A stretch of 64,000 bases of DNA from Corynebacterium urealyticum DSM 7109 (GCF_000069945.1 NC_010545.1:248001-312000); one strand, 5' to 3'; shown: positions 55,055-64,000, numbered from the stretch's first letter. The notes: generated by a model not told the origin, from the letters alone. Numbers and translations: made by a program.

Positions 55055-55936
55055 CTAGATAAACGCCGCGTTCAGCATCATCACCGACCACAGCAACATG
55101 CCGCGGCCGGTAAGCCCAAGTACCGGGATCAGATCCTTGCCCTGTGCGCCCTTGCGCACGGGCCCGGAGGCCAGCACCCACAGCGGTACTGCCAGCAGGC
55201 CCAGCAGGGCAGCGAGCTGACCGAGTGCCAGCGCGATGGTGAGCACGACGGAGCCGCCGACCAGGCTCAGCCATAGCGCGCGGGTGCCCGCATCCCCCAG
55301 GCGCACGGCGAGGGTGATCTTGCCGGTGACCGAGTCGGTGGGGATGTCACGGAGGTTATTGGCCAGGTTCACGGACGAGGAGAGCGCGCCGATCGTCACA
55401 GCCAGGCCGAGCCCGCGCCAGGTGATCTGCCCGGACTGCGTGAACTCCGTGCCCAGCACCGCGACCAGACCAAAGAAGATGAACACCGCGACCTCGCCAA
55501 GACCCCGGTAGCCATAGGGGTTTTCACCGCCGGTGTAGAACCAGGCGCCCGCGATGCAGACTGCGCCGACGAGGATCAACCACCAGGTGCTCAGCAGGCT
55601 CAGCGCGATTCCGGCGACCCCAGCCACGCCGAAGCAGGCGAAGGCGGCGTACTTCACGAGCGTGGGCTCCACCAGTCCGGAGCCGGTCAGGCGCAGGGGG
55701 CCGGAGCGGTCGTCGTCGGTGCCGCGGATGCCGTCGGAGTAATCGTTCGCGTAGTTCACGCCGATGATCAGCGCGAGCGCGACCACGAGAGCGAGTAGTG
55801 CCCGCGGGAAGGACGCCCCGCCGGTGGTTACCGCGGCTGCTGTTCCAGCCAGGACCGGGGCGATGGCGTTAGCCCAGGTGTGTGGGCGGGCGCCTTCGAG
55901 CCAATCGGCGGCGGTGGCGGTGTTGGTGGCAGACAT
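55055..55936 (-). CDS. menA: 1,4-dihydroxy-2-naphthoate polyprenyltransferase
   Basis: This 293-residue UbiA-family membrane enzyme attaches the prenyl chain in menaquinone synthesis. Two Asp-rich motifs are present: NYANDYSDGIRGTDDDR at about residues 60-76 and NNLRDIPTDSVTGK at about 192-205. It has eight to nine hydrophobic helices. GAAGGAAGG lies about 13 nt upstream of the ATG. Menaquinone is the electron acceptor of the complex II encoded at 6.8 kb. Confidence 0.95.
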   Translation of the reverse strand: MSATNTATAADWLEGARPHTWANAIAPVLAGTAAAVTTGGASFPRALLALVVALALIIGVNYANDYSDGIRGTDDDRSGPLRLTGSGLVEPTLVKYAAFACFGVAGVAGIALSLLSTWWLILVGAVCIAGAWFYTGGENPYGYRGLGEVAVFIFFGLVAVLGTEFTQSGQITWRGLGLAVTIGALSSSVNLANNLRDIPTDSVTGKITLAVRLGDAGTRALWLSLVGGSVVLTIALALGQLAALLGLLAVPLWVLASGPVRKGAQGKDLIPVLGLTGRGMLLWSVMMLNAAFI

Positions 55937-56180
55937 ACGCGACGGTCAACCTTCCTTCGAGCAGGGGCGGATGCAAACTGTTTACTCTACTCGCTTGGGC
56001 GCGGGGGCTATGTCGGGGCTGCTTCAGCACGCGGGACGGGCGCGTGACGCGGGGGAATCGGTGGTTATTTCGCCCTTTACGGTGGGAAAGGGGGGTGACG
56101 GGGGTAGGTGAAAAGGCCCTCGGGGAGAGGTTTTCCACGGGTAAATTGTGTCCCAAATACAAATGGGTGATTGTTATGCC

Positions 56181-56843
56181 ATGAGAAAAACTGTCATTTC
56201 GCTGGCGGCGGCGCTTGCCGTGCTGACCGGCGGCCTCACCCCAGTCTCCCAGGCGGCTCCTGCTTCGCCTGCGGCTCTCATTCAAGCCAATGAAGACTCG
56301 GCGAACACTAGCAACCCCGACGGGCAGTCCGGCCTGTTCGACTCCTCCTCGAGCCAGGGCAACACCGACGACACCACCACCGGGTCCGTGGGATCCTCCT
56401 CCGAGGATGAGGAGAAGGAAGGGCTCTCCAAGGGCGCGATCGCAGGCATTCTCATTGGCAGCATCGCGGCCATCGCTGCGGTTATCGGCGGCGGCCTGTG
56501 GGCGATCCAGGCTGGCATGGTGCCCAACCCGCTGCCTGGCATTATCCCGGGCCCGGCACCGGCGCCGAAGCCTGCCCCAAAGCCGGCTGCGAAGCCAGCC
56601 GCTAAGCAGGCCCCGAAGCAGGCGGCAAAGCCGAAGCCGGCACCACAGCGCGCTGCCCCAAAGCCAGCGCCGAAGCGAACTGCGCCGAAACCTGCGCCGC
56701 GTCCGGCACAGTCCCGCTACTACCAGAACTGCCGTGCAGTATGGAACGACTTGGGCCGCCCGATCCGCCGCGGTGAGCCGGGCTATGCTTCCCACCTCGA
56801 CCGCGACAATGACGGCGTGGGCTGCGAGCGTCGCCCACGTTAA
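56181..56843 (+). CDS. secreted or membrane protein with C-terminal Excalibur domain
   Basis: This 220-residue protein has a signal peptide (RKTVISLAAALAVLTGG, ending near SQAAPA), an acidic Ser/Asp-rich stretch, a hydrophobic segment (GAIAGILIGSIAAIAAVIGGGLWAI) and a long Lys/Pro/Ala linker of KPAPKPA repeats. It ends in an Excalibur calcium-binding domain (YYQNCRAVWNDLGRP through LDRDNDGVGCERRPR), whose Asp-x-Asp-x-Asp-Gly loop is intact. It probably spans the cell wall with the domain exposed. An in-frame ATG at 56148 is less likely because the signal peptide starts at 56181. Confidence 0.8.
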   Translation: MRKTVISLAAALAVLTGGLTPVSQAAPASPAALIQANEDSANTSNPDGQSGLFDSSSSQGNTDDTTTGSVGSSSEDEEKEGLSKGAIAGILIGSIAAIAAVIGGGLWAIQAGMVPNPLPGIIPGPAPAPKPAPKPAAKPAAKQAPKQAAKPKPAPQRAAPKPAPKRTAPKPAPRPAQSRYYQNCRAVWNDLGRPIRRGEPGYASHLDRDNDGVGCERRPR

Positions 56844-56866
56844 ACCTCTGTACTCCGTTTCCTCCT

Positions 56867-56894
56867 AGCCCTGGCCCACAAGGTCAGGGCTTTT
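56867..56894 (+). terminator. rho-independent terminator
   Basis: AGCCCTG/CAGGGCT stem (56867-56873 with 56885-56891), then TTTC. Confidence 0.65.
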
Positions 56895-56943
56895 CTTGTC
56901 TCGCTGATCAGTCATGTCCTGGACAGTCCGTAGGGTGGGGAAC

Positions 56944-58932
56944 ATGAGCAGTATTGAGCGCAGGATCGCGATTATCGGGGCCGGGCCGCGGGGGATTTCC
57001 GTGCTGGAGCGGATCGTGGCCACCTACCGGGAGCTGGCGGAGCAGGGGGCGGCACCCGAGCGCCTGGCCGTGGCCGTGGTGGACGACGTCCAGCCCGGTG
57101 CGGGACGCATCTGGCGCACCGACCAGTACTTCGACCTGTGCATGAACACGCTGGCCGACGCGGTGACCCTGTTCCCGGAGCCTGGCTCCAGCGTGGCATC
57201 CCCGGTTCTCGAAGGCCCGACCATGTACGAGTGGATCATGCTGCTCCGCGGCGAGGAGCTGGGCGAGCAGCGCGACCCGCGTGGGGTGAAGGTGGAGCTG
57301 TTTTCCCGCCACCCGGTCCAGCCCCTGGACCACCGGGCACAGGACATCGAGCAGACCGAACCGAATACGCACCCGCCGCGGGGCCTGTACGGCGAGTACC
57401 TGCGCTGGGTCTTCTCCGCGGTGCTGGGCATGGTTCCGGAGGCCATCGAGGTGACGGTGCACCGCTCGAAGGCGGTGGGGATCGAAGCGGCGGCAGACGG
57501 CACGGACACCATCGAACTTGCGGACGGCACCCGCCTGCGCGCACACGCGACCGTGCTCGCGCTGGGCTGGCTGGATACTGAGCTGGCCCCGGAGGAGCAG
57601 GAGCTCGCGGCAGCCGCGGCCAAGCACGAGCAGCTGGAGTGGATTGCGCCTAATAACCCGGCTGATCAGGAATTCTCCGCCATCCCCAGCTGGGCGGAAT
57701 CCGGCCAGGAGATCCTGATCCGGGGCTTGGGCATGGGATTTTTCGACGCCATGTCCATGCTCACGGTCGGCCGTGGCGGGGCCTTCATTCCGGACGCCAC
57801 CGCGCCGGCAGGATTGCGCTATCAACCTTCGGGCCGGGAACCGCGGATCCTGGCGATGGCGGGACGCGGCTACCCACATCAGCCCCGCCCGGAGTTTTCG
57901 GGCATGCCGCCGCGCGCGGAGCTACGCCGCCTCGACGAGGCGATCGCCCAGCTCGATACTCCGCTGGACCCCAATAGCCTGGACTTCGGGGAAACGCTGT
58001 GGCCAGCACTGCTGCGCGACGCACAAGAGGCCTACTACCGGGTTCTGCTGGCGGCCGAACCTGACGTCCTAAAAAAGGTCGGTGAGATCATCGACGACCC
58101 GGCCACCGACCCGCTGAACATGCACGAGGACACCCGCCTGGACGGGCTGGTGGACCCGGAAAAACGATTCAACATCCCCTGGGAGAACAACCCGGTCTCT
58201 CATCTGGAGGACAAGGCGGAGGAAGCGGGCGAGGAGTTGACCATCGACTCCTTTACCCGGACCCTGTTCGACCACCTCCTTGCAGACTGGCAGGAGGCGC
58301 AGCGCGGCGAAAAGTCCCCGGTGAAGATGGGGCTCTTCAGCTTCGGCGCGGCGATGAAACGGATCGCCCTGGTCGACGAGCCGGGGCGGTTTACGCAGGC
58401 GTCCCGCGAGGAGGAATACGCGTTTTTCGGCAGCATCGCCCAGATGGTGAGCGTCGGCCCGCCCGCCTTCCGCACCGCCGAGCTGCTCGCTCTCATCGAC
58501 GCTGGGCTGGTGCGCTTCCTTGGCGCGAAACCGGAGCTCACCGTGGACGAGGAGACCCCGGCGTTTCGGGTCCGTTCCGCGACGACGGGGGAGGAAGTGT
58601 GCGCGTCTGTGCTGATCGAGGCGCTGATCCATGACCCGGATGTGCGGCACACGGCCTGCCCGCTGAGCAGGCAGTTGCTGGCACAGTCCCGGATGCGGGC
58701 TTGGGCCTGGGGCGATGGCTCCCTGTCTGGCGCCCCGGAGGTGGACCGGGAAACGGGCCTGCTTATTGGCCAGTCGGGTCAGCGCGACCCCCGGGTGCAC
58801 ATGCTGGGTGTGCCGTTGCGGGAGGTTCGGGCCGATATGACCAACTCGCCGAAGGTGGGGGAGGACCCGGTGATTTTCCAAGAGACGGACGCCGCTGCCC
58901 GTTCTGCGCTGCGGATCGCCGCGTCCCACTAG
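56944..58932 (+). CDS. FAD/NAD(P)-binding protein of unknown substrate
   Basis: This 662-residue protein has an N-terminal dinucleotide motif (RIAIIGAGPRGISVLERI), RTDQYFDLCMNT, GLYGEYLRWVF, a second nucleotide motif near ILIRGLGMGFFDAMSML and a C-terminal part ending GLLIGQSGQRDPRVHMLGVPLREVRADM. It matches the FAD-NAD(P)-binding family found as single large flavoproteins in Actinobacteria; no reaction is known to me. TAGGGT (56931-56936) is 7 nt before the ATG at 56944, suggesting a leaderless start. Confidence 0.8.
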   Translation: MSSIERRIAIIGAGPRGISVLERIVATYRELAEQGAAPERLAVAVVDDVQPGAGRIWRTDQYFDLCMNTLADAVTLFPEPGSSVASPVLEGPTMYEWIMLLRGEELGEQRDPRGVKVELFSRHPVQPLDHRAQDIEQTEPNTHPPRGLYGEYLRWVFSAVLGMVPEAIEVTVHRSKAVGIEAAADGTDTIELADGTRLRAHATVLALGWLDTELAPEEQELAAAAAKHEQLEWIAPNNPADQEFSAIPSWAESGQEILIRGLGMGFFDAMSMLTVGRGGAFIPDATAPAGLRYQPSGREPRILAMAGRGYPHQPRPEFSGMPPRAELRRLDEAIAQLDTPLDPNSLDFGETLWPALLRDAQEAYYRVLLAAEPDVLKKVGEIIDDPATDPLNMHEDTRLDGLVDPEKRFNIPWENNPVSHLEDKAEEAGEELTIDSFTRTLFDHLLADWQEAQRGEKSPVKMGLFSFGAAMKRIALVDEPGRFTQASREEEYAFFGSIAQMVSVGPPAFRTAELLALIDAGLVRFLGAKPELTVDEETPAFRVRSATTGEEVCASVLIEALIHDPDVRHTACPLSRQLLAQSRMRAWAWGDGSLSGAPEVDRETGLLIGQSGQRDPRVHMLGVPLREVRADMTNSPKVGEDPVIFQETDAAARSALRIAASH

Positions 58933-58956
58933 AACTGGGGCGGATTACGCTGCCTC

Positions 58957-59018
58957 GCTAGGGCTTAGGCAGCCCGTTGTCCCGCTAGAGCTTGGGCAGC
59001 CCGTTGTCCCGCTAGGGG
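58957..59018. repeat. short tandem repeat
   Basis: A 27-bp unit (58957-58983 and 58984-59010, two differences) is followed by a partial third copy GCTAGGGG. It lies between the convergent ends of the flavoprotein gene and the ABC transporter operon. Confidence 0.75.
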
Positions 59019-59062
59019 TCCGCGGTGGGAGGCGGACGGGAGGGTCGCCAGCGTCCGCGACC

Positions 59063-60799
59063 CTAAAGCCCCAGGTTGAACACGCCCTCGCGGTAACGCT
59101 GGCCCGGGATGGCCCGCAGCAGCTCCCGGGTGAACTCGTGCTCCGGATCGTAGAAGATCTCCTCAGTGAAGCCCAGCTCCACCTGGCGGCCCTTGCTCAT
59201 CACGCTGACCGTGTCGCTGATCTCCCGGACGACGGCCAGGTCGTGGGAGATGAACAGGTATGTCAGGTCCAGTTCCTCTTGCAGCTCGTTGAGCAGCTCC
59301 AGGATGCGGGCCTGGACGGTGACGTCCAGCGCGGATACGGCCTCGTCGAGAACCAACAGCTCTGGCTCCAGGACCAGCGCGCGGGCGATGGCCACGCGCT
59401 GGCGCTGCCCGCCGGAGAGCTCACCGGCACGCCGGTTGGCCAGTGCCTCGGGGAGGCTGACCTGATCCAAGACCTCGGTGACCTTTGCGCGGATCTGTGT
59501 CCGCGTCAGCGAGCTGAGGTTTCGCAGCGGCTCGGCGATCGCCGAACCGATGGACTGGCGCGGGTCCAGCGAGCCATAGGGGTTTTGGTAGACCATCTGC
59601 AGCCGACGGCGCAGCTGGCGCGGGTCCTTCGCCGCGAGATCGTTGATGGCAGCGCCCTCGAGGTAGGCGGCGCCCGTGCTGGGCTCCTCGAAGGCGCAGA
59701 TCATGCGGGCGAGGGTGGATTTGCCGGAACCCGATTGCCCGACGATCGCGTGCGTGGTGCCGCGGGCGACGGAGAAGCTCACCCCATCGACTGCGGTGAA
59801 TGCTTCTTGGCCGCGCGCGGGCTGGAACTGCTTGCTCATCGAGCTGACGCGCAGCAGCGGGGGAGTGGACTCCTCGGAGTCGCGTGCCGCCGGGGTAGCG
59901 GGGGTCTTCTCTTCGGGGTTCACCTCGCCGCCAGGAGCGTCGGCCGCCGGGGCACTGGCTGCCTTATGCTTCCGGGCGCGCTCCGGTTGGCGCACCGGGT
60001 TGGTGAGGCCAGGCGCATCATCGAGCAGCCGACGGGTGTAGGGATGCCGCGGATCGCCGAGGATGCGACCGGTGAGCCCGGCCTCCTTGACCTGGCCGGA
60101 CTGCATAACCACCAGCTCGTCGGCCCGGTCGCTGGCCACGGCGAGGTCGTGCGTGATGAGCAGCACGCCGATGCCGCGGTCTTCCCGCAGTTGGTCGATG
60201 AGGTCCAGGATTGTCTGCTGCACCGTTACGTCCAACGCACTGGTGGGCTCGTCGGCGATGATGAGGTCCGGTTCGGTGGCCAGCGCGGCGGCGATGAGGG
60301 CCCGCTGCCGCATACCGCCGGAGAGCTCGTGCGGATACTGGTCATAACGCAGCTCGGGATTATCGATGCCCACGGCATCCAGGAGCTCGATGACGGTTGC
60401 CCGGCGTTCCTGTTTGCTGGGGTTGCCGAGGGCCTGGCGGTGAATGCGCAGCACCTCACCAACCGATTCGCCGATGGTTTTCACGGGGTTCAGCGAGGTT
60501 CCGGGGTCCTGCGGGATGAGCCCGATCTTCAGGCCGCGGACGCCGCGCCACTGCTGCTGCGTGATGCGGTTCAGGTCCTGGCCGTTGAGCTCGATTTTTC
60601 CGGACGCCGCCGCGTTGGCAGGCAGCAGCCCCATCGTCGCCATGGCGGAGGTGGATTTTCCGGAACCGGATTCTCCCACGATGGCGGTGACCCGCCCGGG
60701 AGCGACGGAGAAGGATACGTCCGTCACCGCGTGCACGGGGCCGTGGGCGGAGTTGTACGTGACCGCGAGGTCGGTGACCTTCAGCAATGGGGTGGTCAT
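59063..60799 (-). CDS. ABC transporter ATPase with two fused nucleotide-binding domains (peptide/nickel type)
   Basis: This 578-residue protein has two complete ATPase domains, DppD-like then DppF-like. The first has GESGSGKST and LSGGMRQRALIAAAL with DLIIADEPTSALD; the second has GQSGSGKST, LSGGQRQRVAIARALV and LLVLDEAVSALD. A Pro/Ala/Glu-rich linker of about 60 residues joins them. Both Walker A, signature and Walker B motifs are intact; in the second domain the residue after Glu is Ala-Val where Pro-Thr is usual. ATG 60799 overlaps the permease stop by 4 nt (ATGA). It powers the transporter encoded by the next three genes. Confidence 0.93.
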   Translation of the reverse strand: MTTPLLKVTDLAVTYNSAHGPVHAVTDVSFSVAPGRVTAIVGESGSGKSTSAMATMGLLPANAAASGKIELNGQDLNRITQQQWRGVRGLKIGLIPQDPGTSLNPVKTIGESVGEVLRIHRQALGNPSKQERRATVIELLDAVGIDNPELRYDQYPHELSGGMRQRALIAAALATEPDLIIADEPTSALDVTVQQTILDLIDQLREDRGIGVLLITHDLAVASDRADELVVMQSGQVKEAGLTGRILGDPRHPYTRRLLDDAPGLTNPVRQPERARKHKAASAPAADAPGGEVNPEEKTPATPAARDSEESTPPLLRVSSMSKQFQPARGQEAFTAVDGVSFSVARGTTHAIVGQSGSGKSTLARMICAFEEPSTGAAYLEGAAINDLAAKDPRQLRRRLQMVYQNPYGSLDPRQSIGSAIAEPLRNLSSLTRTQIRAKVTEVLDQVSLPEALANRRAGELSGGQRQRVAIARALVLEPELLVLDEAVSALDVTVQARILELLNELQEELDLTYLFISHDLAVVREISDTVSVMSKGRQVELGFTEEIFYDPEHEFTRELLRAIPGQRYREGVFNLGL

Positions 60800-61704
60800 G
60801 AGCGGGCTCCTTCCCGGTCGCGGAGGACCGTGCTGAGGTGGTTGGTCGCCAGGACGACGAGGACGATGGCCAGGCCCGGCAGGACGGTCAGCCACCAGGA
60901 CGTGGCGATGAAGTCCCGGCCCTCGGCGATGATCAGGCCCCACTCTGGCGTCGGCGGCGGGGCGCCGTAGCCCAGGAAGCTCAGGGTGGACAGCTGCAGG
61001 ATGGCGCTGCCGAACTGGAGGGCCGCCAGCGCGAGCACCGGGGTCAGCGAGTTCGGCAGGACGTGCCGCCACAGCACGGAGGCGCGGGTGCCGCCGGAGG
61101 CGTAGGCGGCCTCGACATAATCGGAGGACGCCACGCCCAGCACCTCGGAGCGGGCGAGGCGGGCGAACATCGCGACGTTGGTGATACCCACGGCGATGGC
61201 GGCGTTGATGGATCCGTAACCCAGCACGATGATCACCGAGAGGCTGAGCAACAGGGCCGGGATGGCGAGCAGAACGTCCACGATGCGCATGATCAGCGTG
61301 TCCACCCAGCTGCCCTTGCGGCCGTCTGTTCCGGAGCCGCGCCGGGCGCGGGAGGAGCCGGCGATCACACCGAGCAGGGTGCCGATGATCATGCCGAGCA
61401 GAACTGCGACGAGCGCCCCGAGCAGGGACTGCCGGGTGCCCCACACCACGCGGGTGTAGAGGTCGCGGCCGACGGCGTCGGTGCCGAACCAGTGCTCGGT
61501 GCTGGGCGGCAGAAGTGGGGCGGTGCTACCCGAGTTCACGGGGTCGCCCGAGGCGAACAGCCCTGGCACGAACGCCCAGGCCAGCGCGATGACAACGATG
61601 AGCCCAGAGACGACCGCGCCCCAACCCGCCTTCTGCGGGCGGGGGAGGGACCGGCCGGTCAGCCGGGAGCGCAGCGAGGACCTCGAGGTGAGTTTGGTGG
61701 TCAT
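60796..61704 (-). CDS. ABC transporter permease, DppC type
   Basis: This 302-residue membrane protein has an N-terminal cytosolic part, one helix (AVVSGLIVVIALAWAFVPGLF), the conserved FGTDAVGRDLYTRVVWGTRQSL, and five more helices with the EAA loop (EAAYASGGTRASVLWRHVLPNSLTPVL). It forms the channel with the DppB-type permease. The start is 3 nt after the previous gene's stop, so the operon is tightly packed. Confidence 0.92.
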   Translation of the reverse strand: MTTKLTSRSSLRSRLTGRSLPRPQKAGWGAVVSGLIVVIALAWAFVPGLFASGDPVNSGSTAPLLPPSTEHWFGTDAVGRDLYTRVVWGTRQSLLGALVAVLLGMIIGTLLGVIAGSSRARRGSGTDGRKGSWVDTLIMRIVDVLLAIPALLLSLSVIIVLGYGSINAAIAVGITNVAMFARLARSEVLGVASSDYVEAAYASGGTRASVLWRHVLPNSLTPVLALAALQFGSAILQLSTLSFLGYGAPPPTPEWGLIIAEGRDFIATSWWLTVLPGLAIVLVVLATNHLSTVLRDREGARS

Positions 61705-61707
61705 GGT

Positions 61708-62685
61708 TTAGCCCCTCCCATTCGTTGTGGCGGGTTGTGCGCTCCGGCTGCGCAGTCGGGGGTCGAGCACCGGGTACAGCAGATCGACGGCCAGGTTGAC
61801 CAGCACGTAGACCGCGGCACTGATGACGACCACGGCCATGAGCACCGGGGTATCGCGGTTGGATACGGCGTCCACGGTCATCGCGCCGATGCCAGCGCGG
61901 CTGAACACGGCCTCGGTGACCACGGCGCCGCCGATGAGCTCACCGAAGGTCAGCCCGGCGATGGTCAGTGCGGGAAGCATCGCGTTGCGCAGGACATTGC
62001 GCCACAGCACCCAGTGGTGGCTGGCCCCACGGGCCCGCACCACGGTGACGAAGGGCTGGGCCGAGGCGTCCTGAATCCCGCGGAGCAACACTTGGGCCAT
62101 CGGCGCGGACAGCGGCAGGGCGATCGCGATGGCGGGCAGGATGATCGACTGGGTCGGGGAGGCGTCGATGACGGGGATCCACCCCAGCGTGAAGCTGAAC
62201 ATCTGGATCAGGATGATGCCCAGCCAGAACGCGGGCAGCGCGACCAGCAGGGAGGGCACGCTCGCCAGAGCGTTAGCCAGCCAGCGGCTGACACGGTTGC
62301 TGCGGCCCGGGGCGGCGAGCGTGGCGAGGACTAGGGCGATCACGCTGGCGAGTAGAAAAGCCACGAGCGCCAGGGCGAGCGTGTTGGGCAGGGCAGCGCC
62401 CAGGGCGCTGGTCACGGACTCGCCGTTCATCAGGGAGTTGCCGAAGTCCCCGCGCAGCGCGCCGGTCAGGGAGTTGATGTAGCGCACGAGGATGGGCTCG
62501 TCGGCGCCGTATACGTCGCGCATCTGTTGGATCTGCGCCGGGGAAAGCCCGAGTTCGGGGTCGGCGTAGCGGGTGGCTACGGCATCCCCGGGCAGCGCGG
62601 TGAGCAGGATAAACGCGAGGGTGAAGGTGGCCCACAGGACGAGGATCGCCTGGCCGATGCGGGCGAGGATTTGGCGACCGGTCAT
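61708..62685 (-). CDS. ABC transporter permease, DppB type
   Basis: This 325-residue permease has an N-terminal helix (RIGQAILVLWATFTLAFILLTALPGD), the external loop with YGADEPILVRYINSLTGALRGDFGNSL, and an EAA loop (TVVRARGASHHWVLWRNVLRNAMLPAL). Its start overlaps the binding-protein stop by 4 nt (ATGA). Confidence 0.92.
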   Translation of the reverse strand: MTGRQILARIGQAILVLWATFTLAFILLTALPGDAVATRYADPELGLSPAQIQQMRDVYGADEPILVRYINSLTGALRGDFGNSLMNGESVTSALGAALPNTLALALVAFLLASVIALVLATLAAPGRSNRVSRWLANALASVPSLLVALPAFWLGIILIQMFSFTLGWIPVIDASPTQSIILPAIAIALPLSAPMAQVLLRGIQDASAQPFVTVVRARGASHHWVLWRNVLRNAMLPALTIAGLTFGELIGGAVVTEAVFSRAGIGAMTVDAVSNRDTPVLMAVVVISAAVYVLVNLAVDLLYPVLDPRLRSRSAQPATTNGRG

Positions 62686-64000
62686 GGCTGGGCCTCCTTC
62701 CGGGTCAGGTAGAACCAGGGTCGGCCGATGCTCTCGGCGCGGAAGCCGTGGACGTGTGGGTGCACGCCGAAGACCTGTGGTTCCTCGAAGAAGGGCAGGA
62801 CGTAGGCGTTATCGGTCAGATGCTTCTGCACCGCCTTGGATGCTTCGGCGCGCTCGGCCTCAGTGGGGGACTGGGCGACGTCGAGCAGGAGCTGCTGAAG
62901 TTTCTCATCGCCGATGGACTCGTCGGGGTGCATGTTCAGCAGCGCGTTGCGGTTGTCGGAGTAGTACTGGCTTTTAATGACGTCGTAGTCGGCGCGGCCC
63001 ACCATCGTGAGGTTGAGCTGCACCTGGTTCTCGTCCGTCTGGGCTGCCTTTTGGGCAGCGACGTCGCCGGGGTGCAGCTGCGCGTCGATGCCGACGGCAC
63101 GCAGTTGTTGCTGCAGCATCGTGACGACCTCCCGGGTGCGGGGTTGCTGTGGGGCGTCGTTGACGACGAGGCGCAGGCGCTTGCCGTCCTTGGTGCGGAT
63201 GCCGTCGTGCCCGACGGTCCAGCCGGCCTCGTCGAGGAGCGCGCGAGCCTTATCCGGGTTGAACTCGTAGGCGCCCTTCTGTTCCTCGTAGCCCTGCGCG
63301 GTGCGCGCGAGGGTAGAGGTGGCCAGCGGGTAGGAGTCGGAGAACAGGGTGCGCAGGATCTTCTCGCGGTCCACGCCGGCGATGATCGCCTGGCGCACCC
63401 GGATGTCCTGCAGCAGCGGGTGGCGGAAGCGGAAGGCCAGGCCGTTGTTCACGCCGTTGGTCGGTGCTGCGTGGATGTTGATTCCGGCCTTGGCGAGGTG
63501 CTTTTCTTCCGGGGCCTCGATTTGGCGGGCGATGTCCGCCTGCCCGGCCTTGAGTCCACCGACGCGGACGCTGTCCTCCTTGGCGACAACGACGCGAACG
63601 GTGTCCAGCTCCGGACGCCCGGTGTTCAGGCCGCGCTCGGCGAAGACCGGTGGCGCCCAGTCGTAGTCCTCCCGCGCGCTCAAGGTCAGTTCGCGGTTCC
63701 GCTTCTCGCCGGTGATGACGAAGGGACCGGAGCCAATGACCTTGCGGGCCGAACCAGGGGCGAAACCCTCGTCCGTCATCTCCAGGGAGGCGTTGGCCAG
63801 CAGCCCGGCGTTGATGGAGCTGGCAGCCTGGGGGAAGCCGGGCTCGGGCTCGCTGAAGTGGAAGCGGACGGTGGAATCGTCGATAACCTCGCCACGCTCG
63901 TAGGAGCTGATCTGTTCGGAGGCGGTGAGCTTGTTGTCCGTGTTCCCGAGGCCGAAGAGGTCGAAGTTCTTGACGACGTTCTCCGCGTCCAGCGGGGTGC
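62682..64000 (-). CDS. ABC transporter substrate-binding protein, family 5 (5' end outside window)
   Basis: The frame is open to base 63998, so the start lies beyond the window; the ATG at 63779 is internal. The visible ~438 residues are the family 5 solute-binding fold: TPLDAENVVKNFDLFGLGN, GSGPFVITGEKRNRELTL, RFRHPLLQDIRVRQAIIAGVDREKIL and PFFEEPQVFGVHPHVHGF near the end. The cluster order is binding protein, DppB, DppC and fused DppDF, a peptide- or nickel-type importer. The signal peptide is not visible. Confidence 0.92.
   Translation of the reverse strand, partial: TPLDAENVVKNFDLFGLGNTDNKLTASEQISSYERGEVIDDSTVRFHFSEPEPGFPQAASSINAGLLANASLEMTDEGFAPGSARKVIGSGPFVITGEKRNRELTLSAREDYDWAPPVFAERGLNTGRPELDTVRVVVAKEDSVRVGGLKAGQADIARQIEAPEEKHLAKAGINIHAAPTNGVNNGLAFRFRHPLLQDIRVRQAIIAGVDREKILRTLFSDSYPLATSTLARTAQGYEEQKGAYEFNPDKARALLDEAGWTVGHDGIRTKDGKRLRLVVNDAPQQPRTREVVTMLQQQLRAVGIDAQLHPGDVAAQKAAQTDENQVQLNLTMVGRADYDVIKSQYYSDNRNALLNMHPDESIGDEKLQQLLLDVAQSPTEAERAEASKAVQKHLTDNAYVLPFFEEPQVFGVHPHVHGFRAESIGRPWFYLTRKEAQP

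Overview
The window reads as a stretch of chromosome from a high-GC actinobacterium of the genus Corynebacterium. The evidence is a hem/ccs gene order shared with Corynebacterium and Mycobacterium, mycothiol synthesis (mshA), a dTDP-rhamnose set, the tiny ribosomal protein bS22 beside an excisionase-type HTH gene, DUF2516, DUF2993 and DUF4229 proteins, and many start codons that look leaderless. Species was not determined. A lipid-requiring, high-GC Corynebacterium is a guess from composition only. No tRNA, rRNA, insertion sequence, prophage or CRISPR array was seen.

Layout. 1-6.7 kb: the 3' end of an A+T-rich acyl-CoA dehydrogenase, malate synthase G (glyoxylate shunt), then a beta-phosphoglucomutase-like HAD enzyme and a GH65 disaccharide phosphorylase. 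6.8-10.8 kb: sdhCAB (respiratory complex II) and a small membrane protein. 11-19.1 kb: DUF445 and DUF2516 membrane proteins, deoC, a DUF2993 protein, a methyltransferase, a DUF2505 protein, murB and an acyl-CoA synthetase. 19.3-27.5 kb: mshA, a YbjN protein, gpmA, a Cys-rich protein, ppx, an Ala/Lys-rich membrane protein, proC, an HTH protein and bS22. 27.7-43.4 kb: a HAD hydrolase, a glutaredoxin and the heme block hemA-hemC-hemD-[nirK]-hemB-[membrane protein]-[degenerate P-type ATPase]-hemL. 43.5-48.7 kb: a phosphoglycerate-mutase-like phosphatase and the system II cytochrome c maturation set (resA, ccdA, resB, ccsA). 48.7-54 kb: rmlB, an MHS-type transporter, rmlC, rmlA and an APH-fold kinase. 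54-58.9 kb: small membrane proteins, menA, an Excalibur-domain surface protein and a large FAD/NAD(P) protein. 59-64 kb: a minus-strand peptide/nickel-type ABC transporter whose binding-protein gene runs off the window.

How the parts fit. Heme from the hem block supplies the cytochrome c assembly genes beside it, and menaquinone (menA) and complex II feed the same respiratory chain. A membrane-anchored copper nitrite reductase sits inside the heme block.

Most interesting points. (i) A full-length P-type ATPase homologue in the heme cluster has lost the phosphorylatable Asp (Asn534) and the other catalytic signatures, so it looks like a pseudo-transporter with another role. (ii) The nitrite reductase is a fusion of a polytopic membrane domain, a blue-copper domain and a complete CuNIR. 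(iii) About eighteen genes start 5-8 nt after a TAnnnT-like -10 box. Two divergent pairs (15.9 kb and 28.7 kb) have -10 boxes on opposite strands sharing a central TA within 23-24 bp. (iv) hemA has a strong candidate operator and a long structured leader. (v) hemE/hemY and senX3/regX3 are missing from places where I recall them in relatives.
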